Assembly: GCF_009730915.1 (NCBI RefSeq) | Contig: NC_052487.1 | Location: 3,435,928 to 3,499,927, forward strand | DNA from: Dioscorea cayenensis subsp. rotundata | Taxonomy: Eukaryota; Streptophyta; Magnoliopsida; Dioscoreales; Dioscoreaceae | Reading direction: 5' to 3' | DNA: 64,000 nucleotides | Part shown: piece after piece, positions 12,401 to 22,768 of the stretch | Layout of the letters: each line of letters opens with the position of its first letter | Position numbering within the stretch: position 1 is the first letter of the stretch | Program-made: the position numbers and the translations under genes | Notes under the pieces: generated by a model | The model's input: only the letters and a program-made list of their open reading frames with translations | Told to the model about the DNA's origin: nothing | The model's database searches: none

Positions 12401-13650
12401 CAATCACTTGATTTATTAACACCAGATCTTTTACATAAGGTATTCATGTTTTGCTTAGATAAAATAATGGCATATATATAATGAAAAAAAAAAAACTCTA
12501 TGTCTATCCGTAGCTTAACTATCTGTTTTATAAAAAATAAAAAATAAAAAATAAAAAATAAAAATAATTGAAGGGGCAACAGTTTGCCACGTGATAGAAT
12601 AAGAAAGGATTGATTTGGCCCCTCCTTCTAGTATCTCTTTTTCTCTACTCTTTGTATTTAACAAAACAGCTCACATTTCACATGCAATGATGCAACTCAT
12701 CTTATAACTCTTTTCCAACCCAAAATGCTAAGTGCTAACCGTCCTTGTTTCCGTGTGGACTCCTGCCTTCCATTTCACCCTTTTTATTTTGACTTCTTTT
12801 TATTAATGTTTGCCTCTAAAACGCTACAAGCGTGACATGTGTTACATGACCCCGTCACTCGTGGAAGACATTTAAATAAATCTTTTTATAAATAATATTA
12901 TTTAAAAAAAATCAATAAATATAATACAAATTAAAAATATATCAAGATATTAAAGCCCCTAGAATATCCAAAAAATTGAAATACAGTATCACCCGCTTGT
13001 TTAAAAATAGAATAAAAATACACCACAAAAAAAATTGGATATAACGCAACTTTATAAATATTTTATGCTCAAAAACCATATATTATATAATTATTTATGC
13101 TGTAATTCAACCAATTATATTATATTAATTGTGTTATTCTCATCTGCGAATCAAACAGACCTTTAAATATTTATTTTAACGAGTTTTAAATTTTTTTCAC
13201 AAAAGCAACAAATACTGTATGAGAGACATACAAATATAAATGTGCATTAATTATATTGATTTAAAGAACCATCAAAGATGAATTTCTTTTACTGTACAAA
13301 TCTAAATATAAAAAAAAGATCGTTTCTCCAATAGAAACCCACACAAAAACTGATAAACAATGCCAATAAAACAGTACTTGGTGTGAAAAATCAAATCTAC
13401 ACCCCTTCACACATTCTATGATGACTTATCACTGGACTACTAGTGATTTCTCAAAATTTCAAGTTGTTTATCAGTGAAAATTTATCGACATCGTGATAAT
13501 AATTTACCAGTCCAATAAAATATTTAAAAAATAAAAAAAAAAAAAAAAATAAGGTTAGTATATTCCAAGGAACAAACTAATGTACTTTGCCAAAATTATT
13601 CACCTATTGCCAACTTAGTTAGGTAACCCAAACACAAACCCAAACTTCAA
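8446..13650. other. Long AT-rich intergenic stretch
   Basis: No supported gene. TA microsatellites occur at about 8991-9016, 9182-9213, 9423-9449 and 10159-10183. A possible MITE spans about 9452-9693, with GCATGTCATTT inverted as AAATGACGTGC. A SINE-like unit is listed separately. Small open frames in the stretch are low-complexity. Confidence 0.45.
11836..11960 (+). mobile_element. Possible tRNA-derived SINE
   Basis: An A-box-like TAGTCAAGTGAT (about 11843-11854) and a B-box-like AGATTTGACTC (about 11885-11895) stand at tRNA-like spacing. The downstream sequence ends in an A-rich AATAATAAATAAATAAAT tail. The boxes are weaker than in the other two SINE-like units and I found no target duplication, so this is tentative. 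Confidence 0.35.
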
Positions 13651-13756
13651 AACTTAAATTCAAAAAACACCAAAAACCTCCAAGACGGCCAGGCCTGCCC
13701 TCCCCCCCAACCTCCTAAACTCTCGCCACGTGTCACCATCTCCTTCATTCCCTTCC

Positions 13757-13834
13757 TCTATATATATATATATATATATACACACTAACACCACTCTCAC
13801 TTCACACCATTTCCAAATTCTCAAAACTCTCACA
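13757..13834 (+). promoter_or_regulatory. TATA region and leader of the MAPKKK gene
   Basis: A TA tract at about 13758-13780 can serve as TATA box, followed by a C-rich leader ending in CTCACA before the ATG at 13835. The spacing of about 60-75 bp from the TA tract to the start codon implies a short 5' UTR. No intron is apparent. Confidence 0.5.
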
Positions 13835-15283
13835 ATGAGCTGGACTCGTGGCCCTACCATCGGCCACGGCGCCACCGCCACCGTCTCCCTCGCCGCCGCC
13901 GCCGCCACTCCGGTCACCACCTCCTCCTCTCCATCTATCTTCGCTGTCAAATCCATGGATCTCTCCATCTCTTCCCCGTTGCAACGAGAGAAGGACATCC
14001 TCTCTAGCCTCCACTCACCTCACATCGTCTCCTACCTCGGCTTCGATATCACCGCGGATCCCTCCGGCTCCCGCAGCTTCTTCAACCTCTTCATGGAGTA
14101 CGCCCCTGGCGGATCCCTCTCCGACGAGATCAAGCGCAACGGGGGAAAGCTCGATGAGCTCTCGATCCGCTCTCGCTCGCGCGAAATCCTTTTGGGGCTC
14201 GCTGATCTCCACGATAACAGAGTCGTGCATTGCGACATCAAATCCGAGAACATCGTCATCGGGGTTGAAGGAACCGCGAAGATCGCTGATCTTGGATGCG
14301 CTAAGGAGTTGGGAGACGATTCCGATCGGAGGATCCGAGGCACGCCGGCGTTCATGGCGCCGGAGGTCGCTCGCGGGGAGGCACAAGGGCCAGAGGCTGA
14401 TGTTTGGGCATTTGGTTGCACGGTGATCGAGATGGCGACGGGGAGATCTCCATGGCTAATTGGATCAGAGATCGATCCTTTAGCCGTTCTTCATAAGATC
14501 GCCTTCTCCGGCGAGACGCCGGCTGCGCCGGCGTGGTTCTCCGATGAGGGTAAGGATTTCGTTTCAAAGTGTTTGATGAAATGCCCTAATGATCGTTGGT
14601 CGGCGGAGGAGCTCTTGAAGCACTCGTTCCTCGCTTCGTTGAAGACCTCGCCGGAGCCGAATAAGTGGGTTTCTCCGAAGAGTATTTTGGATCTTGACGT
14701 TTGGGAATCTCTCGCCGACGATGACGACGACGACGACGAATCTCCGGTGGAATCTCCGGTGAGATTCGGGGATCTTTTCAGCGGGGAATTCTCGCCGAAT
14801 TGGAGTTGGGACGAGAACTGGATCGCAGTGAGAAACGAAAACATTTCAATTGAAGAAAGTAATCACTCGTTAACAAGTTCATTAGAGACTGTTAATTGTG
14901 ATTTGGATGTGATTAGTGATGGGATTAGTGAAGGAGATAATGAGTACTTATTAGCATGTGTTAATTATGATTTAGATTTAATTAAAGATGGTGTTTATAG
15001 TGAAGTGCATTTTGTTTTGCTTTGTATAATAATAATAATTATATTTATTATTATTATTATTGTTACTGTTATTATTAAAAGGAATAATGTGAATTTGGAT
15101 GTTGTAAAGGAAGGGTTTTGGTGGGTTTGGATAACGCCATCAGTGACTCCAATTTCACACCGGCCAATTCTTGGTAGCATCATCACAGCATATGCTTTTA
15201 TTTATTTATTTACTTTTCTTACTTTATTATTGGCCTGCGGCCTGCCATATTATTTGAACTTTTATATTTTTAAAATATTATAA
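13835..15283 (+). CDS. MAPKKK17/18-like serine/threonine protein kinase
   Basis: A single-exon kinase of 482 residues from the start I chose (ATG at 13835, in a C-rich leader, just before the conserved SWTRGPTIGHG motif). Glycine loop at residues 6-17, VAIK-type lysine K39, helix C glutamate E52, catalytic HCD-IKSEN at 132-139, DLG in place of DFG at 152-154, and APE at 175-177; the kinase fold ends near residue 270. The N-terminus and HCD catalytic loop are typical of the small plant MEKK-like group (Arabidopsis MAPKKK17/18), which act in abscisic acid and stress cascades upstream of MKK3; that role is inferred by family. The tail has an acidic D/E run (about 293-301). The last 90 residues are odd: an Ile-rich hydrophobic stretch (about 393-417) encoded by an ATA/ATT microsatellite, then a second hydrophobic end. 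This makes it about 100 residues longer than the Arabidopsis relatives I recall. Confidence 0.88.
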   Translation: MSWTRGPTIGHGATATVSLAAAAATPVTTSSSPSIFAVKSMDLSISSPLQREKDILSSLHSPHIVSYLGFDITADPSGSRSFFNLFMEYAPGGSLSDEIKRNGGKLDELSIRSRSREILLGLADLHDNRVVHCDIKSENIVIGVEGTAKIADLGCAKELGDDSDRRIRGTPAFMAPEVARGEAQGPEADVWAFGCTVIEMATGRSPWLIGSEIDPLAVLHKIAFSGETPAAPAWFSDEGKDFVSKCLMKCPNDRWSAEELLKHSFLASLKTSPEPNKWVSPKSILDLDVWESLADDDDDDDESPVESPVRFGDLFSGEFSPNWSWDENWIAVRNENISIEESNHSLTSSLETVNCDLDVISDGISEGDNEYLLACVNYDLDLIKDGVYSEVHFVLLCIIIIIIFIIIIIVTVIIKRNNVNLDVVKEGFWWVWITPSVTPISHRPILGSIITAYAFIYLFTFLTLLLACGLPYYLNFYIFKIL

Positions 15284-16442
15284 GGTAAAGAAATTAAGAA
15301 CCACACACCGGTAGTTATGTATATATACATTCATGCAACTACATTTGATTTATGCTATTTAGATTTGAGTCATTTAAATAAATGATTTTGAATTTTAGAA
15401 TTTTATGTGTATATTTTTAAACAATGTTTATTCTTTTATATAGTTAATAGTGTTTTCCTGCGGAAATTGATGGATAAAAAACAATATATATAAACTTTAA
15501 ATGAGTTTTTGTGTCGAAGATTTTTTTTTTTTTAAGTTAAAAAGTCTAATTAAGGTGTACATAAGCTAATGATTGATTTTTTAATTTAAATTAATTTTTT
15601 TATTAAATAAGTTGACATTAAAAATGTTAATTTTTCAATATGATTGTAAATATGAGATGGATTAAGAGGGTTTGGATTGAGATTAATTGAGTTTTGTTCT
15701 AAATTGATCGACTCATTATTGGTATGAACAAATTGTATGCGGTTCTAAACTAATTCATTAACTAACTTAGTTTTAAATTTTTTCTAAAATAATTTATTTT
15801 TATATTAATTTGAATGATTCTTTTATTTATGAGATGATTATAATTAGGCTTAGAACTTTGTAGGAGCTTAATCTGAAAAGAATTTTTTATATATTTACGA
15901 TTATCAAACACATGCAAAAACAGTTTTTTCTTAAAAAAAAATCAATTAAAAAGAAAGTTCAATGAATTAAGTCAAGTCATTTCCCTTTTAAATTAGATAC
16001 TAATTAAATTAAGATTAATTATAAATATGCTAGACCAAATACTATACTGTTTTTAAAGTTGAATTAAACCCATATAATAGCAAATATTTAGTTGTCATAT
16101 AAATAGTTCACAAACTTTAATTTAATAAACTTGAGTTGACAATTATTAACCCACTTGAAGCTTCTTCTTTTTTTATTCTTGACGGCGGATAAATTAAATG
16201 ATAATTAATAAAAAAGTGAAAAAGAGGAAAAAACAAAAGTGAAAGTTGCATGCTGTTAGATCTAAAGTTAAAGGATGGAGTGTGATTGAAGAGGAACGCG
16301 CTTGCACATGAATAGTGCCACCATCACATGCTCTCATGCAAGCTTCAGTTCACATTTTTAATGCTGTTCTTGAATCAACTTCATCGATTTATTTGTTTAT
16401 TTATTTACTTTGATGAAGTACAGACTAGCTACTGTCAGAAAC
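15284..16442. other. AT-rich intergenic DNA
   Basis: The first few hundred bases probably include the kinase 3' UTR. No gene is supported beyond that; the stretch is AT-rich with no defined repeats. Confidence 0.45.
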
Positions 16443-16452
16443 ATGCATAAAC

Positions 16453-16568
16453 CTGTCAAAGCCATTTAGTTAAAATGGTTAGAAATATAAAAAATTAAAT
16501 TTTTGTGTGACGTGCGGAGTGATGAGAGTTTAAATTCTCGCTGGAGGAATTAACTTTAAAAAAAATAT
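16453..16568 (+). mobile_element. SINE-like element with a perfect 10-bp target duplication
   Basis: A 116-bp unit is flanked by the perfect direct repeat ATGCATAAAC (16443-16452 and 16569-16578). It carries an A-box-like TTTAGTTAAAATGGTTA (about 16465-16481) and a B-box-like GAGTTTAAATTCTC (about 16526-16539), and ends in TTTAAAAAAAA. The combination of Pol III boxes, A-rich tail and variable-length duplication supports a tRNA-derived SINE inserted by target-primed reverse transcription. Confidence 0.65.
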
Positions 16569-16578
16569 ATGCATAAAC

Positions 16579-17930
16579 ATAAGCATAATTGTGTTTGTGA
16601 CTTGATCTTGCATCAGCTAATATTTGAACCTACCTTCTTAACACGACATGAACACCTGATATCAATATATGAAGATGTGGTTGATTTAATTTATTTATTC
16701 AATTTATACGTTCTTTTAAATCTATTAATTTATTTTTTTATTTGCCCTTTTTTGTCTTGGAAAAAAAAAATGGTGAAGTTGGGCAATGTTAGCATTGGAT
16801 TGTATGATTATCCACATTTGAGGCATGCCTATTAAAATATCAAGAAAAAGGAACTTTCTTATTATTATAATATTATATACACTTTTATATTTAAAAAATA
16901 GTGGAAATATTTTTTTTTAAAAAAATGTTATTATCAGATACTATGCATCCATTTCATGCCTTGAATTCCACCAAAACAGGCAGACATTATCACATTGAAC
17001 TTTGGCTGAGATTTCATTACAATATCTTGTGTTTCCACTTTGTAGAAGATTCTTTATTTTGATTTTATTATTAGATTGAGTAGAATTAATTTCAGACTTA
17101 GATTTCGATTAAGATATTTTTATATATATAATAAAAATTCAAATTTAAAATCACATACTTAAACAATTCAAATAACTCAAATTATTTATTTAAATAACTC
17201 AAACTTCTACCGCCCGGTTGAAAGTAACTTCTTATTATTTACTCTAACAAATACCTCAATAAATATAATACTTCAACTTTTCCCAACAACCCACTAATTT
17301 CAATAGATCAAACACAAGCCATAAATTATCTAAAAACAAGTAAAAAATAATCAATGCACATAATGTAGACAAGACTTTCTTCTAAATAACTTATATCAAG
17401 CTCTAGCATAATAAATTATAGATTAAAATAAAATTTAAGAAAAAAGAGAGAGAAATGGTAGTAATACCAACCCCAACAACCACAAAGCCCTGGAAAAACA
17501 AATGCATTGAATAAAGTTATTATTAACTGAAATGGCAAAAGCCCAGAATCCAGTTCTCAGTGATCAACAACCAACTCAATACTCCCCCAAATCAATTCAA
17601 AAACTAAAACCCAAAAAAGATAAACTGAGACAGAACTACACTAGTGTACCATGATCCTTGTCTGATGCCTGATTCCATGCCAAAGTGCCCTTTGCTTAAC
17701 TCTTCTTCTCTTCTTGGACTTTGTGCCACCCTGCTCTCTTTGCTTAATCTTAACAACAAACACTGAGACAAACACAGAGATAGAAAGAAAGAGAAAGAGA
17801 AAGAGAGAGATAAAAATAAATAAATAAATAAAATAATTAAATGAATAAAGTCACTGTAAAAAGAAGAACAAAAAGAGTGTTAAAGTGCACTGTTGTTGTC
17901 TGGAGACAGTGCCAAAAGCATATGCAACAT
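16579..17930. other. Intergenic DNA upstream of the non-coding RNA
   Basis: No supported protein gene. The part from about 17450 is less AT-rich and may hold the promoter of the transcript that follows. A GA-rich run at about 17780-17812 and an AAAT tract at about 17812-17836 stand just upstream of the pyrimidine-rich leader. Confidence 0.4.
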
Positions 17931-17939
17931 TAACTGACA

Positions 17940-18482
17940 CACTCTTCCTTTACTCCCCCTTTCATCTCTCTTCTTCTTCTTTCTTCTTCTTTGTATTTTC
18001 TACATCTTTGTTCAAACAATCCAAGTAATGTTTGAAGATCAATGGTGCATCAACCTCAACCACTCATGTCCATGTCATCACCTCAGGTTTCTAGAACAGA
18101 AGAAGGTCAGTAAGAAAATAAACACAGTTATTATAAGTTTTTTTTTTTCTTTTGCTTCTTGTTAGCTTCTAGAGTAAAGGTGTGTATATCAGTATATATA
18201 TATATATATATATGATGGGAAGAGATGAGATGTGACATTATAAAGTTCTAAACATGCAAAACAATGAGATCTAATCTTTTTAAAAAATAAAAATAAAAAT
18301 AAAAGGTGTTTTCTTATCATGTATATATTTTTGTCTCTTTGATAGGTGTCAAGGCTATGGTAGTTGAAGTAGCTTTGAGAAGACATGATATTGGATGGGA
18401 TGCAGGAGTTCACAAATGAAAAAAAAAATCTAGTGGAATGAAGCCATTGGTCCGGGATTATATATATATATATATATATATA
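17940..18482 (+). ncRNA. Probable spliced long non-coding RNA carrying a miR166 mimic site
   Basis: The block begins with a pyrimidine-rich stretch (about 17941-17995) like a plant transcript leader. A plausible intron runs from a donor AGAAG/GTCAGT near 18107 to an acceptor TCTCTTTGATAG at 18333-18344. The second exon carries at 18433-18455 a site almost fully complementary to miR166 but interrupted by a central bulge. The longest open frame (from ATG at 18028) covers only about 40 residues, resembles no family I know and stops soon after the donor. Endogenous target mimics such as IPS1 for miR399 are short spliced transcripts of this kind. Transcript ends and splicing are inferred; only the site and splice-like signals are seen directly. 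Confidence 0.5.
18433..18455 (+). promoter_or_regulatory. Bulged miR166-complementary site (target mimic)
   Basis: GTGGAATGAAG CC ATT GGTCCGG. Against mature miR166 (UCGGACCAGGCUUCAUUCCCC, from established knowledge), positions 1-8 pair with TGGTCCGG (one G:U at position 1). Positions 9-19 pair with GGAATGAAGCC, and the only mismatch is position 20. An unpaired AT (or ATT if position 8 is left open) lies between the two halves. The normal HD-ZIP III target continues GCCTGGTCCGG without the bulge, so this site should bind miR166 yet resist slicing. Confidence 0.7.
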
Positions 18483-18489
18483 CACATAG

Positions 18490-19890
18490 TTTTGTAGTGA
18501 TTACTAATGTTTGATGAAAATTTCATAGATTTTTCTTGTTCATGTAGTGATGTTCTAGCTGCTTGCTAATTTCAATCTATGATATGAAAGCATAATTATC
18601 AGCATTAAAATTATGCAGAAGAAATTTTAAATAATAACACTAAACCATGCATAAGAAATAGTAGAATATTTATCAAGCTCATTTAATTATGAACACATTC
18701 ATCCATGAAGTATATTATTATTGCTTGTTTCTTTATTTGAAGGCATACCATTCATCAAGAGAAAATTTAACCATGTACAAGAAATAGTAATATATTCGTC
18801 AAACTTATTTACTAATGGACAGAGGGACATGAATACTAAGACTAAGCAGGGACAAATAGTAACAATGTGTTAAGATTGAAGATAATAAACTCCTGCTTTT
18901 CTTATCTTCTTTTTGCTTGAAAACTCAGTACTAAGTGGAAAATAAGTATGCAGATGCATATGCAGCTTAATATGTCAACTATAGTCTGTGATCTGCTCAC
19001 TGTCCATTCCAGCATCTTTTTGCCCTAAAATGAAGCAAAAGATAATATGTTAGCATTTTGGTATACTTTAGAAAACAAGTCATATACATAAAGGATCACA
19101 CCATTTGTTTATAGTATAGCATGTCATAGTATATCCAGTTGGTTTTAAATGATAAAACAGTGTATTTAAAGAAAAAATACGGAATGAACATTGAAATACC
19201 TAATTGGTAATACGGAAGTGCAATTTACATACAGGTAATGTAACTATTGCTGTACATTCTAGTTCTTATATTTGCACCAGTGATATGCTATATTATGTAT
19301 GATCTAATGCAGGAAAATACGCTGATTTTGTCATCAAAGAAAAATAAAAAAGTAGCCATGGTGGCTTGTTTGGATTTGTTTAATTGTTAAGCAGACAATA
19401 CTAGTATGATGATCAGTCAATGTCAACCAAAAACTCTTATAAATAGTGACTGAGCAGCTGTTAGCTGATAAAGAATATTCCTTGGCTTTACTCAGATAAG
19501 TAAAACTTTTATTTGAGGGATCAAGAAATTCCTATGATTTGATTGTCTACTACTTGATATTCATGCATTTTGTGATTAGACATTCATTAGAGCACAAGAC
19601 ATTTGCATGCATATAAAGGGCTCTCCAGATTCTTAAAAACAGAATACTTTGAATGTTTTCACACACCATAATATCAAAAATCTTGTATTTTTTCGAGCCG
19701 AAAAGGTTTTCCTAGAACACATGGTGCTGTAGAAGAAAGAGAACCATAATGGAAAGGAAGGATCAATATCTCATCACTGATATATATGACAAAGAAGAAC
19801 TTTGGATACTAAAATCATATATGTAAATAAGCTTGTTCACAAAATGTTGACTGAGGTTTATGAGTATAAAACTTGGCCAATGTCAGTATG
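18490..19890. other. Intergenic DNA, possibly with a terminal exon of the P-loop gene
   Basis: No independent gene is supported. On the minus strand, around 18978-19025, an acceptor (TTTTAG) precedes a short acidic frame ending DSEQITDYS and a stop. This could be a terminal exon of the P-loop NTPase gene, but its phase does not match the exon ending at 19915 unless another small exon or an indel intervenes. Confidence 0.35.
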
Positions 19891-21692
19891 TCAGAATAAA
19901 GAAAGAAATCTGACCTCTAGTGAGACAAGGGTTTTGAATTTTAAAGGAAGGTTTCTGTCAGCATGCTCAAGCGAATAACGTAACATGTCCATCATGGCCA
20001 ATTCAGAAACAGAATCACCAGTGTCTGCAAAGACATGTAAAATAAGAAAATTTTTGCATGAAGTAACACCAAAAATTAAAATGACTCATTCAAAAGGCAT
20101 CACCAGGAATGTCAAAAATTTGTTTAGTTGGTGGGATGCCCAAAACCTCTCCCAGATAAGCAGAGACGCGAGCGCGACTAGCCAAAGAAAGCCCATCACC
20201 ATGAGTCACCACAACAACAGGCTTGCTATCTGAAATTGATGCCAATTAAATAAATAATAATTAACAATACAGAGTCTTGGAGGTTCACAAAAACTAAAAA
20301 CACACATGCAATTACTATATGCAAATGATTCACATATCATATTTCAAATTGAAGAGACTTCAAACCTCTGAAGGATAAGAATGGATGGTTGAAGGTTTCT
20401 ATCAGCAGGTTCAGATATTCACGGCCATTCTCATCCATGGATTTCAGAACAGATAAAGCGTTGGCAACAAATATGACAAAGTTCACAGATCTACTTTGGC
20501 AAACACCAAATCTTGCAGCGGTAGTTTTCATCCTTTTCCTTGTACTCGCATCATCCGAGTCTCTGTTACAAAAGTACAACAAAACGAACTTTCAATGAAA
20601 AGTTCCACAGAATCATTTTATAAGCATGCACAATATCAAGAGACATTACACTACTCATCATCAGCACTCATTGTTCGATTGAAGCTCACGACACAATTAC
20701 CCAATTTTTAAAATCAAAATGTTTCAACTTGGAATTACAAAAAAAAAAAAAAAATCCTACATGTTTGTTTTATTAGCAAACACAATATAAAGAAACATTG
20801 CACAGTTCATCATCAGCATTCATCATTGGATTGATATTGAGCAGTTTACAACACACAATTTACACAATCAAATGATGCAGCTTTAAATTATGAAAAGGAA
20901 GACACATAACACCATTCATCATCAGTTCGATAGCACGAATACACAATTTATACAAACAATTGCAACTGCAACTATGAATTTTTTTTTTTTTTTTAAAAAA
21001 AAGGAACACTAAAATGGTGCTTACCTAAGGACCATCTCACCATGACTCACACCATGTGTCATCCACTTCTCCAGCAATTTGAAGTTCTCACATGGCACCA
21101 TTGACAAACTCCGAGAGTCAAAGATACAAAAAGACTTCGAATTCCGAGGAATCATGTACTCTTGCAAGAAGAACGTCCCTTGAGAAATATCTGGGTTATC
21201 TGGAAATCAAAAAAACCACATCAATTTCATAGTTTTGATTTCTATAACATCAATCTCAAATCAAATTCACACCATTTGATTTTGATTGATCGGATGACAA
21301 TAAACATGAACAAGAATCAACAAACAGAACATACATGAAACCTGAGCACGATCGGGGAGGAAATCATCATCCTCAAAAACCCTAGAAATTCGATTCACAA
21401 GAGAGGTCTTCCCGGAGGCTCGCGGGCCGACGAGAAGCAGAGTGGTGGTCTCCGGGACAACGTAATCGGCGCGAGCAGTGCCGCCGACGAACTCAATCCA
21501 ATCTCCCGGTTTGAAGCTTCGAAGAGCGTCCTTGAGGCGTGGAAGGGAACTGGCTCGGTCAGCAGAGGACTCATAGGCGTTGAGGAGGTCGAGATAAGCC
21601 CGATGATACCTATCGCCGGAGGCGCCGTCGCCGGAGGAGAGAGAGGAGGCAGTGGAGTCATCGTTGAAGCTGGTTTGGCTTCCGCCGCCCAT
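19891..21692 (-). CDS. Plant P-loop NTPase superfamily protein
   Basis: A multi-exon minus-strand gene starting at 21692 (MGGGSQTSF). Exons consistent in phase and splice sites: 21335-21692, 21025-21199, 20366-20562, 20104-20229 and 19915-20024, the last possibly read through to TGA at 19891-19893 (about 329 residues in all). Exon 1 has a Ser-rich N-terminus and a Walker A motif GPRASGKTS at residues 89-97. Later exons carry KSFCIFDSRSL, hydrophobic NFVIFVANALSVL and PVVVVTHGDGLSL, the pattern of beta strands in a GTPase-like P-loop fold; THGD occupies the place where such proteins contact the base or catalytic water. I know this only as an uncharacterised plant P-loop family and assign no function. 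The 3' end is uncertain: either read-through to the early stop or a distant terminal exon. The 5' leader holds a GTT repeat, and a Mutator-like element lies 262 bp upstream of the ATG. Confidence 0.72.
20600..20960. repeat. Diverged tandem repeat inside an intron
   Basis: Three diverged copies of a roughly 130-bp unit, marked by CAATAT-AAGARACATT then CTCATCATCAGCA and a later CACAATT, lie in the intron between exons 2 and 3 of the P-loop gene (starts near 20620, 20775 and 20895). No coding potential. Confidence 0.5.
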
Positions 21693-21953
21693 GGTTGGTT
21701 TCGAGCTTTTCGAATGGTGGTGTTGTTGTTGTTGTTGTTGTTGTTAGTGACGATGAAAATCGGCGAGTTTCGAGGGTTATAAAGAAATCGCCGAGTTTGG
21801 GACGCGCGCGCACACGCACGAAAGAAATTCCTCGTTGACTAATGAGATTGTACGGATTTTTGTTTGGATTTGGAGATATAAATAGTGAAAAATTGGATAA
21901 GATTTCTACATTTACAAATAATTTCTACTTCTGTGTGTGTATATATATTGTAA

Positions 21954-22089
21954 GAGTAATGCTACATAGAACGAAAACCTCACACGAAACCAGCCACACG
22001 AATGATGTGGCTGGTGACGTGTAATTTTTTTATTTTTTTTAAAAAAAAAATTAAAATGAGAAGAGAGCCACACGTGATCTCTCTTCTCT
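21954..22089 (+). repeat. Left terminal inverted repeat of the MULE
   Basis: Starts GAGTAATGCTACATAGAACG and matches the inverted right end over about 124-136 bp, apart from length differences in a T/A tract. It contains the small palindromic motif CCAGCCACACGAATGATGTGGCTGG. Confidence 0.9.
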
Positions 22090-22109
22090 TTCTCGTTTGA
22101 GTGTATAGT

Positions 22110-22390
22110 CCTGGCGATCGCGGTCTCCCCTGATCCGCAGTCGGTCTCCCCACTCCCGGCCGCCGTCAAGCTCCCCCGCTCCCGGCCCCAGTCAAGCTCC
22201 TCCGCTCCCGGCCCCAGTCAAGCTCCCCTGCTCCCCTGCCCATCTCCCCGCTCCCGCCCACCGTCTGCTCTCCCGCTCCGGCGCAGTCGGTCTCCCCGCT
22301 CCCGGCCCCAGTCCGTCTCCCCCGCTTCCGGCCCCCGTCCCGGCCCGGTTTCGGCTTCCTCCTCAGCTCCTGGCCGTAATTTCCTTGACC
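22110..22390. repeat. GC-rich subterminal array of the MULE
   Basis: Tandem variants of a short C-rich word (CCGCTCCCGGCCCCAGTC and related forms) contrast sharply with the AT-rich surroundings. Subterminal repeats of this kind in Mutator-type elements can be transposase binding sites or captured DNA; the sequence alone does not decide. Confidence 0.65.
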
Positions 22391-22768
22391 ATAGCTCCTG
22401 GCCGTAATTGAGATTAAAAAAAAAAATTTTAAAAAAATAATCCATAGTCATGAATTAATAGTTTTTGTTTGAATTTATCTTTATTTTCAAAATTAATAGT
22501 TTACACATTTAATTAACGTATTTAATTAATTGTGGATTATTTTTGTTTGTGTTACTTATAACGGATTCTTATTGCACCATAGCCATGAATGGATTTTTTT
22601 TTGTTTGTTGGCAATGTATATGAATTATTTTTGGAGTTATTTAGGCATCATCTTGATTTTTTTGGTATGATTTTTTTGGAGTTATTTAGGATTTGAAACC
22701 ATTGCTTTGCTTCATGCTTTCTAAATATTTGTATAATTTGTTTGTAGACAAATACCTAAAGCAAGAAC

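Noticed and set aside
13848-14844. Several long open frames in other frames and on the minus strand within the kinase gene
   Set aside because: GC-rich shadow frames of the kinase coding sequence, with Ser/Pro/Arg-rich composition only.
17640-17700. Sequence around TGCCAAAGTGCCCTTTGC considered as a miR399-like site
   Set aside because: It differs from miR399 at too many places and has no hairpin partner.
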